A DNA stretch of 64,000 bases from Oceanospirillaceae bacterium (GTDB lineage: Bacteria > Pseudomonadota > Gammaproteobacteria > Pseudomonadales > Litoribrevibacteraceae): contig JADFAD010000007.1 of assembly GCA_015665455.1 (NCBI GenBank), forward strand, positions 62,001-126,000, in the 5' to 3' direction. Under the pieces are notes generated by a model. It was not told the origin of the DNA and did not search any database. It saw nothing but the letters and a program-made list of their open reading frames with translations. Of this stretch, positions 26,833 through 35,825 are shown in pieces. Every line of letters begins with the position of its first letter. Position 1 is the stretch's first letter. The translations under genes and the position numbers were made by a program.

Positions 26833-28866
26833 ATGAAGCTGATAATTCGTCCTTTCGTCAAGTTGATGAATCAACTGAATTACGCGTATAAATTCAGTTT
26901 GATCAACGTGATGTTTTTGCTCCCTTTATTAGGGCTGAGCTATGGTTTGGTTGAGGAGTTAGAGGCGGATATAGCAGCGACAGAAAGTCAGCTAGAAGGC
27001 GTTGCGATCTTAAAAGATACATTTCGTGCTTTGGAGCGTTCAGCTGAGTACCGCGACTTAAAAGCCACGTATGTTTATAAAGGCAATGAAGAAATGCGAG
27101 GTCAACTTGCTCAAGCGGAAGGCAATGTTGAAGAGGCATTAACCAAACTGGCGGGTTGGCAGCCTGCTTGGGATACAGAAGGTCGTTTAGCCCGTCAGAT
27201 GGAATTGGCCTACGAGAGCTGGGAAAAACTCAAGGCAGATGATACTCGTGATTATTATGTGGATGAGCAAGTTAAACGTTATCAGGATATGCTGAATCCT
27301 TTAATTCGTATGTTGAAAACAACGACTCGAGCTTCAGGGTTAGCTCAAGCACCTGATTCCGCTATTTTAAGTCTGCAAGAATTACTGGTTCGTTTATATC
27401 CTGAGTTTTCCCCACTTGTTGCTAAAATTAGGGCAACAGGGATGGTTGCGTTTAATGCTGGTTTTATGGATTCAGGAACGTCAGATTCACTTAATGATGC
27501 TTATGATGGATTTTTAGATGCCTTAGGGCGTTTTGAAAAAGACATGTCGGAACTAATGGAAGAAGACACTCGATTAGCGAGACCGATGGAGGAGCCTGTT
27601 GCGGGTCTTATGACGAAGATGAACGATATGATGGCCTATCTTGATGATAACCTCATATCAGCGGTGCAACTTAATTCAACTTGGGATAAGTATTATCAAG
27701 ATAGTTCTGCTTATGTGAGCGAACTATTTACGGTTATGAATGGAACGGTAGCGCCACTTATGGTAATGATTTTAGAGGATCGTTTAGAAGAGCAAAGCGG
27801 TACGCTGCGAGTTTTCTTAATCTCTATTACGGTTCTGTTGACGGTTGTTTTATTGATGTTCTTAGCTTTCTACGTGTCGGTGAATGATACCATTACGAGT
27901 TTCCGTGATTCTGCTACCAAAGTATCTAATGGCGATATGAAAGTTCGTATGAGTCTGCATACGCGGGATGAAATGGGGCACCTTACAACAGAGTTCAATA
28001 CTATGGTGCAGCGTATTCATGATTTAATCCAGGCGGTTAGCATGACTGCTGTAGAGGTGGATACGCAATCCAGTAAGCTAGAATCTATTTCGTCGAAAAG
28101 TCGTGATTCGGTTGACCGACAAATGCAAGAGACAGAGCAGGTAACCGTTGCTGTAAATGAAATGACAGCCCAAGTTCAGCAGGTTGAAGAAAACGCCACT
28201 CACGCGACCCAAGAAGCTGAAAAGGCAAAGAAAGAAGCCTCTTTGGGGACAGAGCAAGTTGATGCAGCGCTTAAGAATATTGATATTCTTGCTTCGGAGA
28301 TTGAGAACTCAGTATCAGTAATTAATCGCGTGGCAAAAGACAGCGCGAACATCAGTCAGGTGTTGGATGTTATTAAGGGCATTGCGGAGCAAACTAACTT
28401 GCTTGCCTTGAATGCTGCGATTGAGGCAGCGCGTGCGGGTGAACAGGGTCGAGGTTTTGCGGTCGTTGCGGATGAGGTTCGTACTTTGGCTCAGCGAACA
28501 CAATCTTCGACAGAAGAAATTGAAGAAATGATTTCCCGTCTTCAGTCTGGTGTAAAGGATGCCGTTAAGGCGATGGAAGTGAGTCACGACCGAGCGTCTC
28601 AAACGGTTGATGAGTCGGGCAAGGTAGGAGATGTATTGGCGAACATCAGTAGCCTGATTGAAACGATTACGGCAATGAATCAACAGATTGCAATTGCTTG
28701 CAGTGAGCAAACCAATGTAGTGGTTGAAATTGATCGTAACATTAACTCAATTTCAGACCTGAGCCAGGAGACCTCGGGTGATGCTGAGAGTACAGCACGA
28801 GCCAGTGGAGAAATGGCACAGCTAACGCATTCGCTACAAGAATTGATCAGCGCCTTTAAAGTTTAA
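26833..28866 (+). CDS. Methyl-accepting chemotaxis protein with a large periplasmic domain
   Basis: Transmembrane chemoreceptor of 677 residues. A first membrane segment (about residues 21-40) is followed by a ~285-residue periplasmic domain that is mostly helical, then a second membrane segment (about 327-349), a HAMP domain (about 350-400, with [20 protein letters not shown]) and the cytoplasmic signalling coiled coil with [21 protein letters not shown] near residue 515. No C-terminal CheR-docking motif. It begins 28 bases after aceF and a strong terminator follows it, so it is probably transcribed with aceE-aceF. The ligand is unknown; a link to pyruvate or central metabolism is suggested only by position. 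Confidence 0.93.
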   Translation: MKLIIRPFVKLMNQLNYAYKFSLINVMFLLPLLGLSYGLVEELEADIAATESQLEGVAILKDTFRALERSAEYRDLKATYVYKGNEEMRGQLAQAEGNVEEALTKLAGWQPAWDTEGRLARQMELAYESWEKLKADDTRDYYVDEQVKRYQDMLNPLIRMLKTTTRASGLAQAPDSAILSLQELLVRLYPEFSPLVAKIRATGMVAFNAGFMDSGTSDSLNDAYDGFLDALGRFEKDMSELMEEDTRLARPMEEPVAGLMTKMNDMMAYLDDNLISAVQLNSTWDKYYQDSSAYVSELFTVMNGTVAPLMVMILEDRLEEQSGTLRVFLISITVLLTVVLLMFLAFYVSVNDTITSFRDSATKVSNGDMKVRMSLHTRDEMGHLTTEFNTMVQRIHDLIQAVSMTAVEVDTQSSKLESISSKSRDSVDRQMQETEQVTVAVNEMTAQVQQVEENATHATQEAEKAKKEASLGTEQVDAALKNIDILASEIENSVSVINRVAKDSANISQVLDVIKGIAEQTNLLALNAAIEAARAGEQGRGFAVVADEVRTLAQRTQSSTEEIEEMISRLQSGVKDAVKAMEVSHDRASQTVDESGKVGDVLANISSLIETITAMNQQIAIACSEQTNVVVEIDRNINSISDLSQETSGDAESTARASGEMAQLTHSLQELISAFKV

Positions 28867-28887
28867 GTCAATCATGATCAGAGAATC

Positions 28888-28916
28888 AAAAAAGCCAGCT
28901 CAATGCTGGCTTTTTT
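28888..28916. terminator. Bidirectional intrinsic terminator after the aceEF-chemoreceptor unit
   Basis: AAAAAAGCCAGC pairs with GCTGGCTTTTTT around TCAAT. It ends the plus-strand unit and can also serve the convergent pil operon. Confidence 0.9.
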
Positions 28917-28954
28917 GTGTTTGTTGATTTACTTCTTAGTTTAATCAATCGCTT

Positions 28955-29803
28955 TTAAAGAGAAGATAAGTACCATTGGTTAACATCTGGTCCCCACAAG
29001 AAAGCAATTAAACCAGCAATGGCTAGACTTGGCCCAAAAGGAAAAGGCTTACTTTCTCCTGATTTAAACATTTGAGTTAGACCAAACACGAGGCCTACTA
29101 CTGAAGAGATGATGAGTATCTGTGGGAGCATGACCCAACCACACCAAGCACCAAGCGCAGCCAGAAGTTTAAAGTCTCCGTAGCCCATACCTTCCTTACC
29201 TGTGGTAAGTTTAAACAACCAATAGATAGACCAGAGGGATAAATATCCAAAAACAGCGCCATAAAGCGCGTTTGTTAAATCAGTATATAAACCCATTGAA
29301 TTCGCTATTAGGCCTAACCAGAGTAGAGGTAGGGTTATGTTATCGGGAAGAAGTTGTTCATCCATATCGATAAAGAAAAGAGCAATCAACATCCAAATGA
29401 ACACTAACGAAATGGCGCCAGCAAGCGTCGGTTGGAAATGATAAATCATTACACCAGATAGGATGCCGGTAAGTAATTCAATCGAAGGGTATCTGGCCGA
29501 TATGTGTGTTTTACAATTGCTGCATTTTCCCCTAAGAAATATATAACTAAGTACAGGAATGTTTTCCCATGGGCGGATTTTGTGCTCACACTTTGGGCAC
29601 GTGGAGGCAGGTACGACCAAATTAAAAGGAGGGCTCTCTGAATCATTTTGTTCTAACTCAAGAAAGTCGGTGCACTCTGTCTTCCATTGGCGTTTTAACA
29701 TGACGGGAATTCGGTAGATGACTACATTTAGAAAACTACCAACTAATAAACCTAAAATCACAGAAAAGGCGAGCAGTTGCTCGCCTGGAATATTGAGTAC
29801 CAT
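28955..29803 (-). CDS. pilD: Prepilin leader peptidase/N-methyltransferase PilD
   Basis: Inner-membrane aspartic protease that cleaves prepilins before Phe and methylates the new N-terminus; it also serves type II secretion pseudopilins. Seen: an N-terminal cytoplasmic zinc region with two CxxC pairs (CPKCEHKIRPW and KCSNCKTH), the first catalytic Asp in FFIDMDEQLLPD and the second in GMGYGDFKLLAALGAW. About eight membrane segments, 282 residues. It is the last gene of pilA-pilB-pilC-pilD, 11 bases after pilC. Confidence 0.96.
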   Translation of the reverse strand: MVLNIPGEQLLAFSVILGLLVGSFLNVVIYRIPVMLKRQWKTECTDFLELEQNDSESPPFNLVVPASTCPKCEHKIRPWENIPVLSYIFLRGKCSNCKTHISARYPSIELLTGILSGVMIYHFQPTLAGAISLVFIWMLIALFFIDMDEQLLPDNITLPLLWLGLIANSMGLYTDLTNALYGAVFGYLSLWSIYWLFKLTTGKEGMGYGDFKLLAALGAWCGWVMLPQILIISSVVGLVFGLTQMFKSGESKPFPFGPSLAIAGLIAFLWGPDVNQWYLSSL

Positions 29804-29814
29804 TGAAAATCCTT

Positions 29815-31038
29815 TTAACCGATGGTTTTTCCTAATTGGAAAATAGGTAGGTACATAGCAATGATTAACCCGCCAACAAGCACACCTAGAACAGACATTA
29901 TGATGGGTTCCATGAGACTTGTAAGGCCGTCTACTGCGTTATCTACTTCAGCTTCGTAATGTGTAGCAACTTTATCAAGCATTTCATCCAGAGCACCCGA
30001 TTCTTCACCGATAGCGACCATCTGTAAGCACATTGGTGGGAATAATCCAGATTGTTTCATAGAATAGTTAAGCTGGGTTCCAGAAGAAACTTCCTCTTTA
30101 ATTTGTTTAATTGCATTCATGAATACAATATTCCCTGCTGCTCCGGATACTGAATCCAGGGCTTCAACTAGGGGGACACCCGCAGCAAAGGTTGTTGAGA
30201 GGGTTCTGCAATATCTTGCGACGGATGAATCGTAAGTTATTTTTCCTACTACGGGAGCTTTTAATAGCACTCTGTCGAGATTGTTTCTCGCTTTCTCAGA
30301 CCTTTTGAGTAACTGTGATGTTGAATAACCGAATGCAATGATTCCAAGTAGTATGATAAACCACCAAGCCTGCATAAACTCTGAAAGACGAATAACCATT
30401 TGGGTAAATGCGGGAAGTTCAGCCCCGAATCCGGCAAACACTGATTCAAACTGAGGAACCACTTTAATTAGTAGTATGCCTGTTACTATCGCCGCTATGA
30501 TCAGTACGGCAATTGGATAGTTTAAGGCTTTTTTAAGTTTGGCTTTTAGTGCTTCTGTTTTTTCTTTATAGGTGGCGATTCTGTCCAGCATTGTTTCGAG
30601 GGCACCTGATTGCTCTCCTGATTCAACTAGGCTGCAAAATAGATCATCAAAGTATAAAGGGTGTTGTTTAATTGCATAAGCGAAACTGCTCCCTCCTTCG
30701 ACTTCGAGCTTTATCTTTTGGACAAGTTCTTTCATATTTGCATTGGCTAGGCCTTCAGACACAATTTCAAATGATTGAACCAAAGGAACACCTGCTTTCA
30801 TCATTACGGCCAGTTGGCGCGTAAAGATTGAAATGTCCATTGGTTTGATAGCCTTACCTTTGTTGCCAAATAAAGCAGCTCTTTCTTGTGCTACTTTGGT
30901 CGGGTTTATTCCTTGAGAGCGCAGTTGAGTTTTAACTAAAGCGCTTGAGAGGGCGGACATCTCTCCTTTTTTTACTTTCCCTGATCTATCTTTACCTTCC
31001 CAGATAAACTTTTTCTTTTCTTTTTGATTTGACGCCAT
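29815..31038 (-). CDS. pilC: Type IV pilus inner-membrane platform protein PilC
   Basis: Polytopic GspF-family protein that anchors the assembly and retraction motors to the inner membrane. Seen: a short N-terminal cytoplasmic domain (FIWEGKDRSGKVKKGEM), two homologous GspF domains (about residues 70-195 and 275-395, each with the FxRQLAxxMxAGVPLVxx-type opening: FTRQLAVMMKAGVPLVQS and YCRTLSTTFAAGVPLVEA), and three membrane segments. Length 407 is normal. It lies between pilB (41 bases) and pilD (11 bases) in one operon. Confidence 0.96.
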   Translation of the reverse strand: MASNQKEKKKFIWEGKDRSGKVKKGEMSALSSALVKTQLRSQGINPTKVAQERAALFGNKGKAIKPMDISIFTRQLAVMMKAGVPLVQSFEIVSEGLANANMKELVQKIKLEVEGGSSFAYAIKQHPLYFDDLFCSLVESGEQSGALETMLDRIATYKEKTEALKAKLKKALNYPIAVLIIAAIVTGILLIKVVPQFESVFAGFGAELPAFTQMVIRLSEFMQAWWFIILLGIIAFGYSTSQLLKRSEKARNNLDRVLLKAPVVGKITYDSSVARYCRTLSTTFAAGVPLVEALDSVSGAAGNIVFMNAIKQIKEEVSSGTQLNYSMKQSGLFPPMCLQMVAIGEESGALDEMLDKVATHYEAEVDNAVDGLTSLMEPIIMSVLGVLVGGLIIAMYLPIFQLGKTIG

Positions 31039-31079
31039 AATTTTTCTCGTTTAATCGTTATTAGTCGATTAAGGAATAT

Positions 31080-32789
31080 TTAATGTGAAGAAGTCACCCT
31101 GTTGGCTTCTTCTAGACTAGTTACGCCTTGCATTACTTTTTTTAAGCTGGAGCGACGTAAATCATCAAACCCTTCCTTTTTACAGGCTTCGGCAATTTCA
31201 ATGGAGTTTCCTCCTTCCATGATGATTTTTGCAATCTTGGGTGTTATTTTGACTACTTCGTAGATGCCTACACGGCCTTTATATCCTTTATTGCAGCTGT
31301 CACATCCGACTGGATGAAATATTTTGAATTCTGTGGAAATGTCTTCCTCGGTATAGCCTTCTTCAATCAATGCTTCTTTGGGAACATCAATGACTGTCTT
31401 GCAGTTTGAGCATAAACGTCTTCCAAGACGTTGAGCAATGATTAGATTAACTGACGTGGCGAGGTTAAATGCAGGAACCCCCATGTTAATCATACGAGTT
31501 AATGTCTCTGGTGCACTGTTTGTATGAAGGGTAGACATTACCATATGACCAGTTTGAGCTGCTTTAATGGATATTTCGGCTGTTTCTAAATCTCGTATTT
31601 CACCTACCATGATAATATCAGGGTCTTGGCGAAGGAAAGAGCGTAATGCTTCAGCAAAGCCTAAGCCAACTTTATTGTTAACATTACATTGGTTTATGCC
31701 TTCGAGGTTAATTTCAACAGGGTCTTCTGCGGTTGATATATTTCGCTCGTCAGTATTAAGAATATTGAGACCAGTATAGAGTGATACAGTCTTGCCTGAT
31801 CCTGTGGGACCAGTAACTAGAATCATACCCTGAGGTTGTTCGAGAGCACTCATAAACATTTCTTTTTGTTCTTCTTCATAACCTAGTGCATCAATGCCCA
31901 TCTTGGCAGAACTGGAGTCTAGAATTCGAAGAACAAGCTTTTCGCCAAACAAACAGGGTAACGTATTAACACGGAAATCAATGGACTTAGTTTTTGATAT
32001 CTTTAATTTTATTCGACCGTCTTGGGGGACTCGTCGTTCGGCGATGTCCATTTTAGACATTACTTTTAAACGTGCAGAAATCTTGGCGGCAATTTGATTT
32101 GGTGGAGAAGACACTTCGTGAAGTACACCGTCGGTTCTGAATCGTACCCTGTAGCGTTTTTCGTAAGGCTCGAAGTGAAGGTCAGAAGCCCCCGTTTTGA
32201 TTGCCATCAGTAGCATTTTATTTATGTACTTAACTACAGGCGCATCATCTGCTTCAGCTTGAGTTACGTCTTGCTCTTCTTCGTCTTCAGCGACTTCTAA
32301 ATCGCCAAACTCTTCGTCATCATCACCTAGCATGATGCTAGAGGCATCACTGGAATTGAGGAAATTCTCAATTGATTTTTTTAATATATCAGGCTCTATT
32401 AGAATTGGGTCGATATTTAGCCCTGTGTTGAACTTAATTTCATCTATAGAGTGGGTGTTTGTTGGGTCAGAGATTCCAACAAACAAAGTGTTGCCCCGTT
32501 TCATTAAGGGAAGAGCTAAGTGTTTTTGAATTAATTCTGGTTTGACTAGGTCTTTGGGTATGTGCTCAATATTGTACGATGAGAAGTCCATGATCGGGAG
32601 GCCAAATTCTTCGCCTGCTGCAACGGTTATATCTTTAGCTTGGGCTAAGTTGTTTTGACAAAGGTAGCTTATTAACGAAACCCCTTGATTGGTTGCAGAC
32701 TTACTGGCTTCTATCGCTATTTCTTCAGAAATAACTCCGTCATCGGAAAGTCGACGGGCTAGACCGGACAACCTTGTTTCGTTATTCAT
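31080..32789 (-). CDS. pilB: Type IV pilus assembly ATPase PilB
   Basis: Hexameric cytoplasmic ATPase that powers pilus extension. Seen: an N-terminal MshEN-like domain, linker, then Walker A GPTGSGKTVSLYTG, the Asp box, Walker B with DPDIIMVGEIRD, the His box region, and a tetracysteine zinc site (LCSNCK and GCDSCNKG). I start at the ATG at 32789, preceded by GGGGA at about six bases, giving 569 residues; an in-frame TTG at 32801 overlaps that Shine-Dalgarno. Upstream lies the PilE-like pilin gene and downstream pilC. Confidence 0.96.
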   Translation of the reverse strand: MNNETRLSGLARRLSDDGVISEEIAIEASKSATNQGVSLISYLCQNNLAQAKDITVAAGEEFGLPIMDFSSYNIEHIPKDLVKPELIQKHLALPLMKRGNTLFVGISDPTNTHSIDEIKFNTGLNIDPILIEPDILKKSIENFLNSSDASSIMLGDDDEEFGDLEVAEDEEEQDVTQAEADDAPVVKYINKMLLMAIKTGASDLHFEPYEKRYRVRFRTDGVLHEVSSPPNQIAAKISARLKVMSKMDIAERRVPQDGRIKLKISKTKSIDFRVNTLPCLFGEKLVLRILDSSSAKMGIDALGYEEEQKEMFMSALEQPQGMILVTGPTGSGKTVSLYTGLNILNTDERNISTAEDPVEINLEGINQCNVNNKVGLGFAEALRSFLRQDPDIIMVGEIRDLETAEISIKAAQTGHMVMSTLHTNSAPETLTRMINMGVPAFNLATSVNLIIAQRLGRRLCSNCKTVIDVPKEALIEEGYTEEDISTEFKIFHPVGCDSCNKGYKGRVGIYEVVKITPKIAKIIMEGGNSIEIAEACKKEGFDDLRRSSLKKVMQGVTSLEEANRVTSSH

Positions 32790-32902
32790 TACTATCCCCA
32801 ATTAATAAAGCTATCAGGAATTTATAGCACAAGAATAGCTTTTAAGTCAGTGTTTTACTTGTATTTTATGGAAACAAGAGCTGCAGTTAGAGAAATTTAA
32901 TG

Positions 32903-33286
32903 CTAATTCTTTTCGTATGTCTCGACGACCGAACTATCGGAGGAAAGTGTTACTGTAATTTTGTAGCAGTCTGTAATGGATCCTCCTGAGCAAGCAGCTA
33001 CTTCGTACTTGTATGCATCAGCATTATTGCCCTCAGGCTTAAATCCAAGAGTGGTATCCAAGGCTCCACCACTTCCACCAGTCATGGTTCCTGCAACGTA
33101 TGTACTATTATTTAGATAATATGCTTCTTCAAAAAGCTTGAGGGTTTCTAGGTTGTTTCCTGCAACTTTTGTTTGCCCTGATCGGACATAGCCATTGTAT
33201 GCTGGTAGGGCGACAGATACCAGAATACCTATAATTGCCACGACGATCATTAGTTCGATCAAAGTAAAACCAGTATTTCTGTTCAT
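32903..33286 (-). CDS. Type IV pilin, PilE-like, with a C-terminal disulfide loop
   Basis: Prepilin with a short leader MNRNTG cleaved before [17 protein letters not shown], Glu5 present, then a variable head with [18 protein letters not shown]. Two Cys ([11 protein letters not shown]) form the expected C-terminal disulfide loop. At 127 residues it is short, closer to PilE-like or minor pilins than to the major subunit. It lies between the other pilin and pilB, with AAGGG before the ATG. A hairpin separates it from the upstream pilin gene, so its expression may be lower. Confidence 0.9.
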   Translation of the reverse strand: MNRNTGFTLIELMIVVAIIGILVSVALPAYNGYVRSGQTKVAGNNLETLKLFEEAYYLNNSTYVAGTMTGGSGGALDTTLGFKPEGNNADAYKYEVAACSGGSITDCYKITVTLSSDSSVVETYEKN

Positions 33287-33328
33287 GCTCTTACCCTTAA
33301 TGTCATGTGGTAATTATAGGTTTAAACG

Positions 33329-33354
33329 CAAGAAACTCCATTTGGAGTTTCTTG
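33329..33354 (-). terminator. Hairpin between the two pilin genes
   Basis: A perfect 12-bp inverted repeat, CAAGAAACTCCA and TGGAGTTTCTTG around TT, stands 26 bases after the first pilin's stop. It probably terminates most pilin mRNA or stabilises its 3' end, letting limited read-through reach the second pilin and pilBCD. Confidence 0.7.
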
Positions 33355-33380
33355 TGAGCCAACTCTTAATTAGCTTGGAC

Positions 33381-33803
33381 TTAATTAACAGTAGTAAATG
33401 TAACCGCTGTTAATACGTTACCATCAGCATCAGTACCACTGATGGTCATTGCTGCACCTAGGGTAACTAAATCAGCTGTTAGACCTACGATACCAACTTG
33501 GCCTGTATCAGCAGCAACAGCAGCAGTGTTTTTAAATGCAGGGAGTGCTGGGTTGGCTACTGCTAGTTTATTACCTTCATTTAAAGTGTTGATGATATTT
33601 ACGCTTGTTCCACCACCAGCAACTTTAGCACTTTCGTTTTTAACTAAGCGCATTGCAACTTCCATATTGCCTTCAACTGCTTCAAGGCGAGAAGATGTGA
33701 TGTAGCCGTTGTACGCAGGAATTGCAACGGCAGCAAGAATACCGATGATAGCAACAACGATCATTAGTTCGATTAATGTAAAACCTTTTTGTACTTGTTT
33801 CAT
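33381..33803 (-). CDS. pilA: Type IV major pilin PilA-like, cysteine-free
   Basis: Prepilin with leader MKQVQKG cleaved before [20 protein letters not shown], and the pilin alpha-helix with Glu5, continuing in [20 protein letters not shown]. The C-terminal head (residues ~60-140) is rich in Ala, Gly, Thr and Val and has no cysteine, so the usual disulfide-bounded loop is absent. Its place as first gene after a sigma-54-like promoter and before a strong hairpin suggests it is the major subunit. 140 residues. A GGGGA Shine-Dalgarno precedes the ATG. Confidence 0.9.
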   Translation of the reverse strand: MKQVQKGFTLIELMIVVAIIGILAAVAIPAYNGYITSSRLEAVEGNMEVAMRLVKNESAKVAGGGTSVNIINTLNEGNKLAVANPALPAFKNTAAVAADTGQVGIVGLTADLVTLGAAMTISGTDADGNVLTAVTFTTVN

Positions 33804-33858
33804 TTTATTCCCCTTTGGGTTTTGTAATGTATATGTCCGCTTTGGATGAAGTATATTT

Positions 33859-33874
33859 TGCGATTATGATGCCG
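33859..33874 (-). promoter_or_regulatory. Candidate sigma-54 promoter of pilA
   Basis: The minus strand reads CGGCATCATAATCGCA, with the GG and GC of the -24/-12 elements ten bases apart, close to TGGCAC-N5-TTGCA. It ends about 55 bases before the pilA ATG. Sigma-54 with PilR drives pilA in Pseudomonas; here that is inferred. Confidence 0.5.
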
Positions 33875-33972
33875 TTTTTTATTTTTTTATATAAAACAAT
33901 GGTTTGTTTGATGTTTGTGTCTGGTTGTATTCTGTCTTTAATTTATTTAGTGACAAAAAACGTCACATTGTG

Positions 33973-34710
33973 CTAATTTTTTTCTATGAAATCGATTGGT
34001 GTGTAGGATGCGTCTAAGATAAGGATGCCTGTAGAAAAACTACCTTTATAGCGTGCAAAGGTTAGTTTATTTTGGTTGTTATTTGTTGATTGCCAATGTC
34101 GTATTTTTCTTAGATCTTCATCGTTACCACTGTTAATTAGATTAACGATGGTTATAGGCGTTTCTCTAAAGTTTTTTAGAAGCTTTAGTTGAGTGTGCTC
34201 TTGAATGCCATGGTATGTTGCTACTATAGACTCTGTATTGCTGTCGTAATCATTCTTATTGGGGCGTTGACTATGCAGTACTGATGGTGTGTTTTTAGTG
34301 TCTAGATCATAAAACACATTAGGAGAGATGTTTTGTTTTTGTGCATCAATTAACTTAATTGGATAAAAAGTCTCTTTATGCTCTAGGTAGCTAATGGCAA
34401 TAACTTGAGCCTGGTAGGCTTGATTAACCCCCCAACTTAAGGCTGATATTTGTACAATTGCTATGAACGATAGATCAAAAATAAGCTCTTTTCTTTTTTT
34501 ATCAGGGGAAAAGATCAAGAAAGTTAAGCATGGTCCTAATACAATATCGACAAATAGAACAATTTCTAATGCTTGCCAGCCTCCTTCTGCGCTAAACAGT
34601 GGAGAAGGAAACCATTGTGTTAACATAAAGAAAAGAATGATTGAAAACGCGAGTAAGCTAAGAGAGGTGTGAATTACAGCTGCTTTTATTCTTGCATTTA
34701 AATGTTTCAT
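33973..34710 (-). CDS. TfpX/TfpZ-like type IV pilin accessory protein
   Basis: Three hydrophobic segments (about residues 9-31, 45-68 and 76-98) include the characteristic ALEIVLFVDIVLGPCLTFLI and SALSWGV blocks seen in TfpX/TfpZ pilin accessory proteins, which are encoded beside pilA and help pilin assembly or stability in Pseudomonas. The remaining ~145 residues are a soluble, probably periplasmic domain. It is on the same strand upstream of pilA, with the pilA promoter in the 169 bases between them, and 35 bases after nadC. The family assignment comes from recalled motif resemblance; partner specificity to the adjacent pilin is inferred. Confidence 0.78.
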   Translation of the reverse strand: MKHLNARIKAAVIHTSLSLLAFSIILFFMLTQWFPSPLFSAEGGWQALEIVLFVDIVLGPCLTFLIFSPDKKRKELIFDLSFIAIVQISALSWGVNQAYQAQVIAISYLEHKETFYPIKLIDAQKQNISPNVFYDLDTKNTPSVLHSQRPNKNDYDSNTESIVATYHGIQEHTQLKLLKNFRETPITIVNLINSGNDEDLRKIRHWQSTNNNQNKLTFARYKGSFSTGILILDASYTPIDFIEKN

Positions 34711-34745
34711 CTTGTCTAGTATATCCCTCGGTGTTTATGAAGTAG

Positions 34746-35606
34746 TTAAAGCTCAACAAACCGCATAGATAGGTCTAACGCTTTAACATCTTTGGTTAGT
34801 GCACCTATAGAGATAAAGTCCACACCGGTTTCTGCTTTACCTCGTAAGGTATCTTTAGTGATACCACCTGAGGCTTCGAGTTTAGCGTTTCCATTGTTGT
34901 GTGCTTTATTGACTGCGACGGCTTTAACTAAGTTCTCATTGCTAAAGTTATCCAACATAATGATATCTGCATTGGCAGTTAATGCTTGATTAAGTTCATC
35001 AAAGCTTTCGACTTCCACTTCAACGGGTTTACCAGGTGCTATCTGTTGTGCTTGTTTCACAGCTTGGTGTATTCCGCCTGCGGCGCTGATGTGATTCTCC
35101 TTAATTAGAAACGCATCGAATAAACCGATTCTGTGGTTGTCGCTGCCGCCGATTTTTACTGCGTATTTTTGAGCAAGCCTTAACCCTGGTAGCGTTTTTC
35201 TAGTATCTAGGATGGTGACATTTGTGCCTTTTACGATATCCGCATATTCACTTGCTAGGGTGGCTGTTGCAGATAAGGTCTGTAAAAAGTTAAGCGCACA
35301 ACGTTCACCCGTAAGGAGGGAGCGAGCAGACCCTTTTAATTCAAATAACACGTCGTTAGGGCTGAGTTGGTCACCATCTTGTTTGTGCCAAAGAACTTCT
35401 ACTTCTGGGTCGAATTGTTTGAATACTTCATTAACCCAAGCTTGGCCGCACAAAATACCTGCTTCACGAGTAATTATTCTAGCGTGACCTTGTTTGCTTT
35501 CGGGTATTAATAATGCGGTTATGTCTCCGTCACCAACATCTTCTTGTAGGGCTTGTTTAACGCTGTGTTGAATGTTGTTAAGTAGGGCGTCGGAGATAGT
35601 CGTCAT
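34746..35606 (-). CDS. nadC: Nicotinate-nucleotide pyrophosphorylase (quinolinate phosphoribosyltransferase)
   Basis: Converts quinolinate and PRPP to nicotinate mononucleotide with loss of CO2 in de novo NAD synthesis. Seen: [17 protein letters not shown] at the N-terminus, [36 protein letters not shown], the [15 protein letters not shown] block and [22 protein letters not shown] start at the ATG at 35606 (MTTISDALL), giving 286 residues, the usual size; an upstream extension has no family support. Divergent from the DUF1631 gene and beside pilA, the same order as in Pseudomonas. Confidence 0.95.
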   Translation of the reverse strand: MTTISDALLNNIQHSVKQALQEDVGDGDITALLIPESKQGHARIITREAGILCGQAWVNEVFKQFDPEVEVLWHKQDGDQLSPNDVLFELKGSARSLLTGERCALNFLQTLSATATLASEYADIVKGTNVTILDTRKTLPGLRLAQKYAVKIGGSDNHRIGLFDAFLIKENHISAAGGIHQAVKQAQQIAPGKPVEVEVESFDELNQALTANADIIMLDNFSNENLVKAVAVNKAHNNGNAKLEASGGITKDTLRGKAETGVDFISIGALTKDVKALDLSMRFVEL

Positions 35607-35781
35607 AAAATTGTAACTCGTTGCATTATTGGTGAATTTACGGCCGCTATTGTAATAGGTTTGGTTGTCTCTCGTAACCGTCAATTTTTAATCGTAAAGA
35701 TACGTAAAAACGTGACGTAAATCTGAATTATTGGAGTATCTTAGTATTAAACTATGAATTAAATAAAAGCAGTACTTTAGT

Positions 35782-35800
35782 TTTAACCCTACAGGTTAAA
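35782..35800. promoter_or_regulatory. Inverted repeat in the leader of the DUF1631 gene
   Basis: TTTAACC-CTACA-GGTTAAA lies about 25 bases before the ATG at 35826. It could be an operator or a small mRNA hairpin. Upstream, TTGGAG and TATGAA (16-base spacing, about 35734-35761) are a possible promoter. Confidence 0.3.
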
Positions 35801-35825
35801 CAAAATTAGCATCGGAGATATCTCA

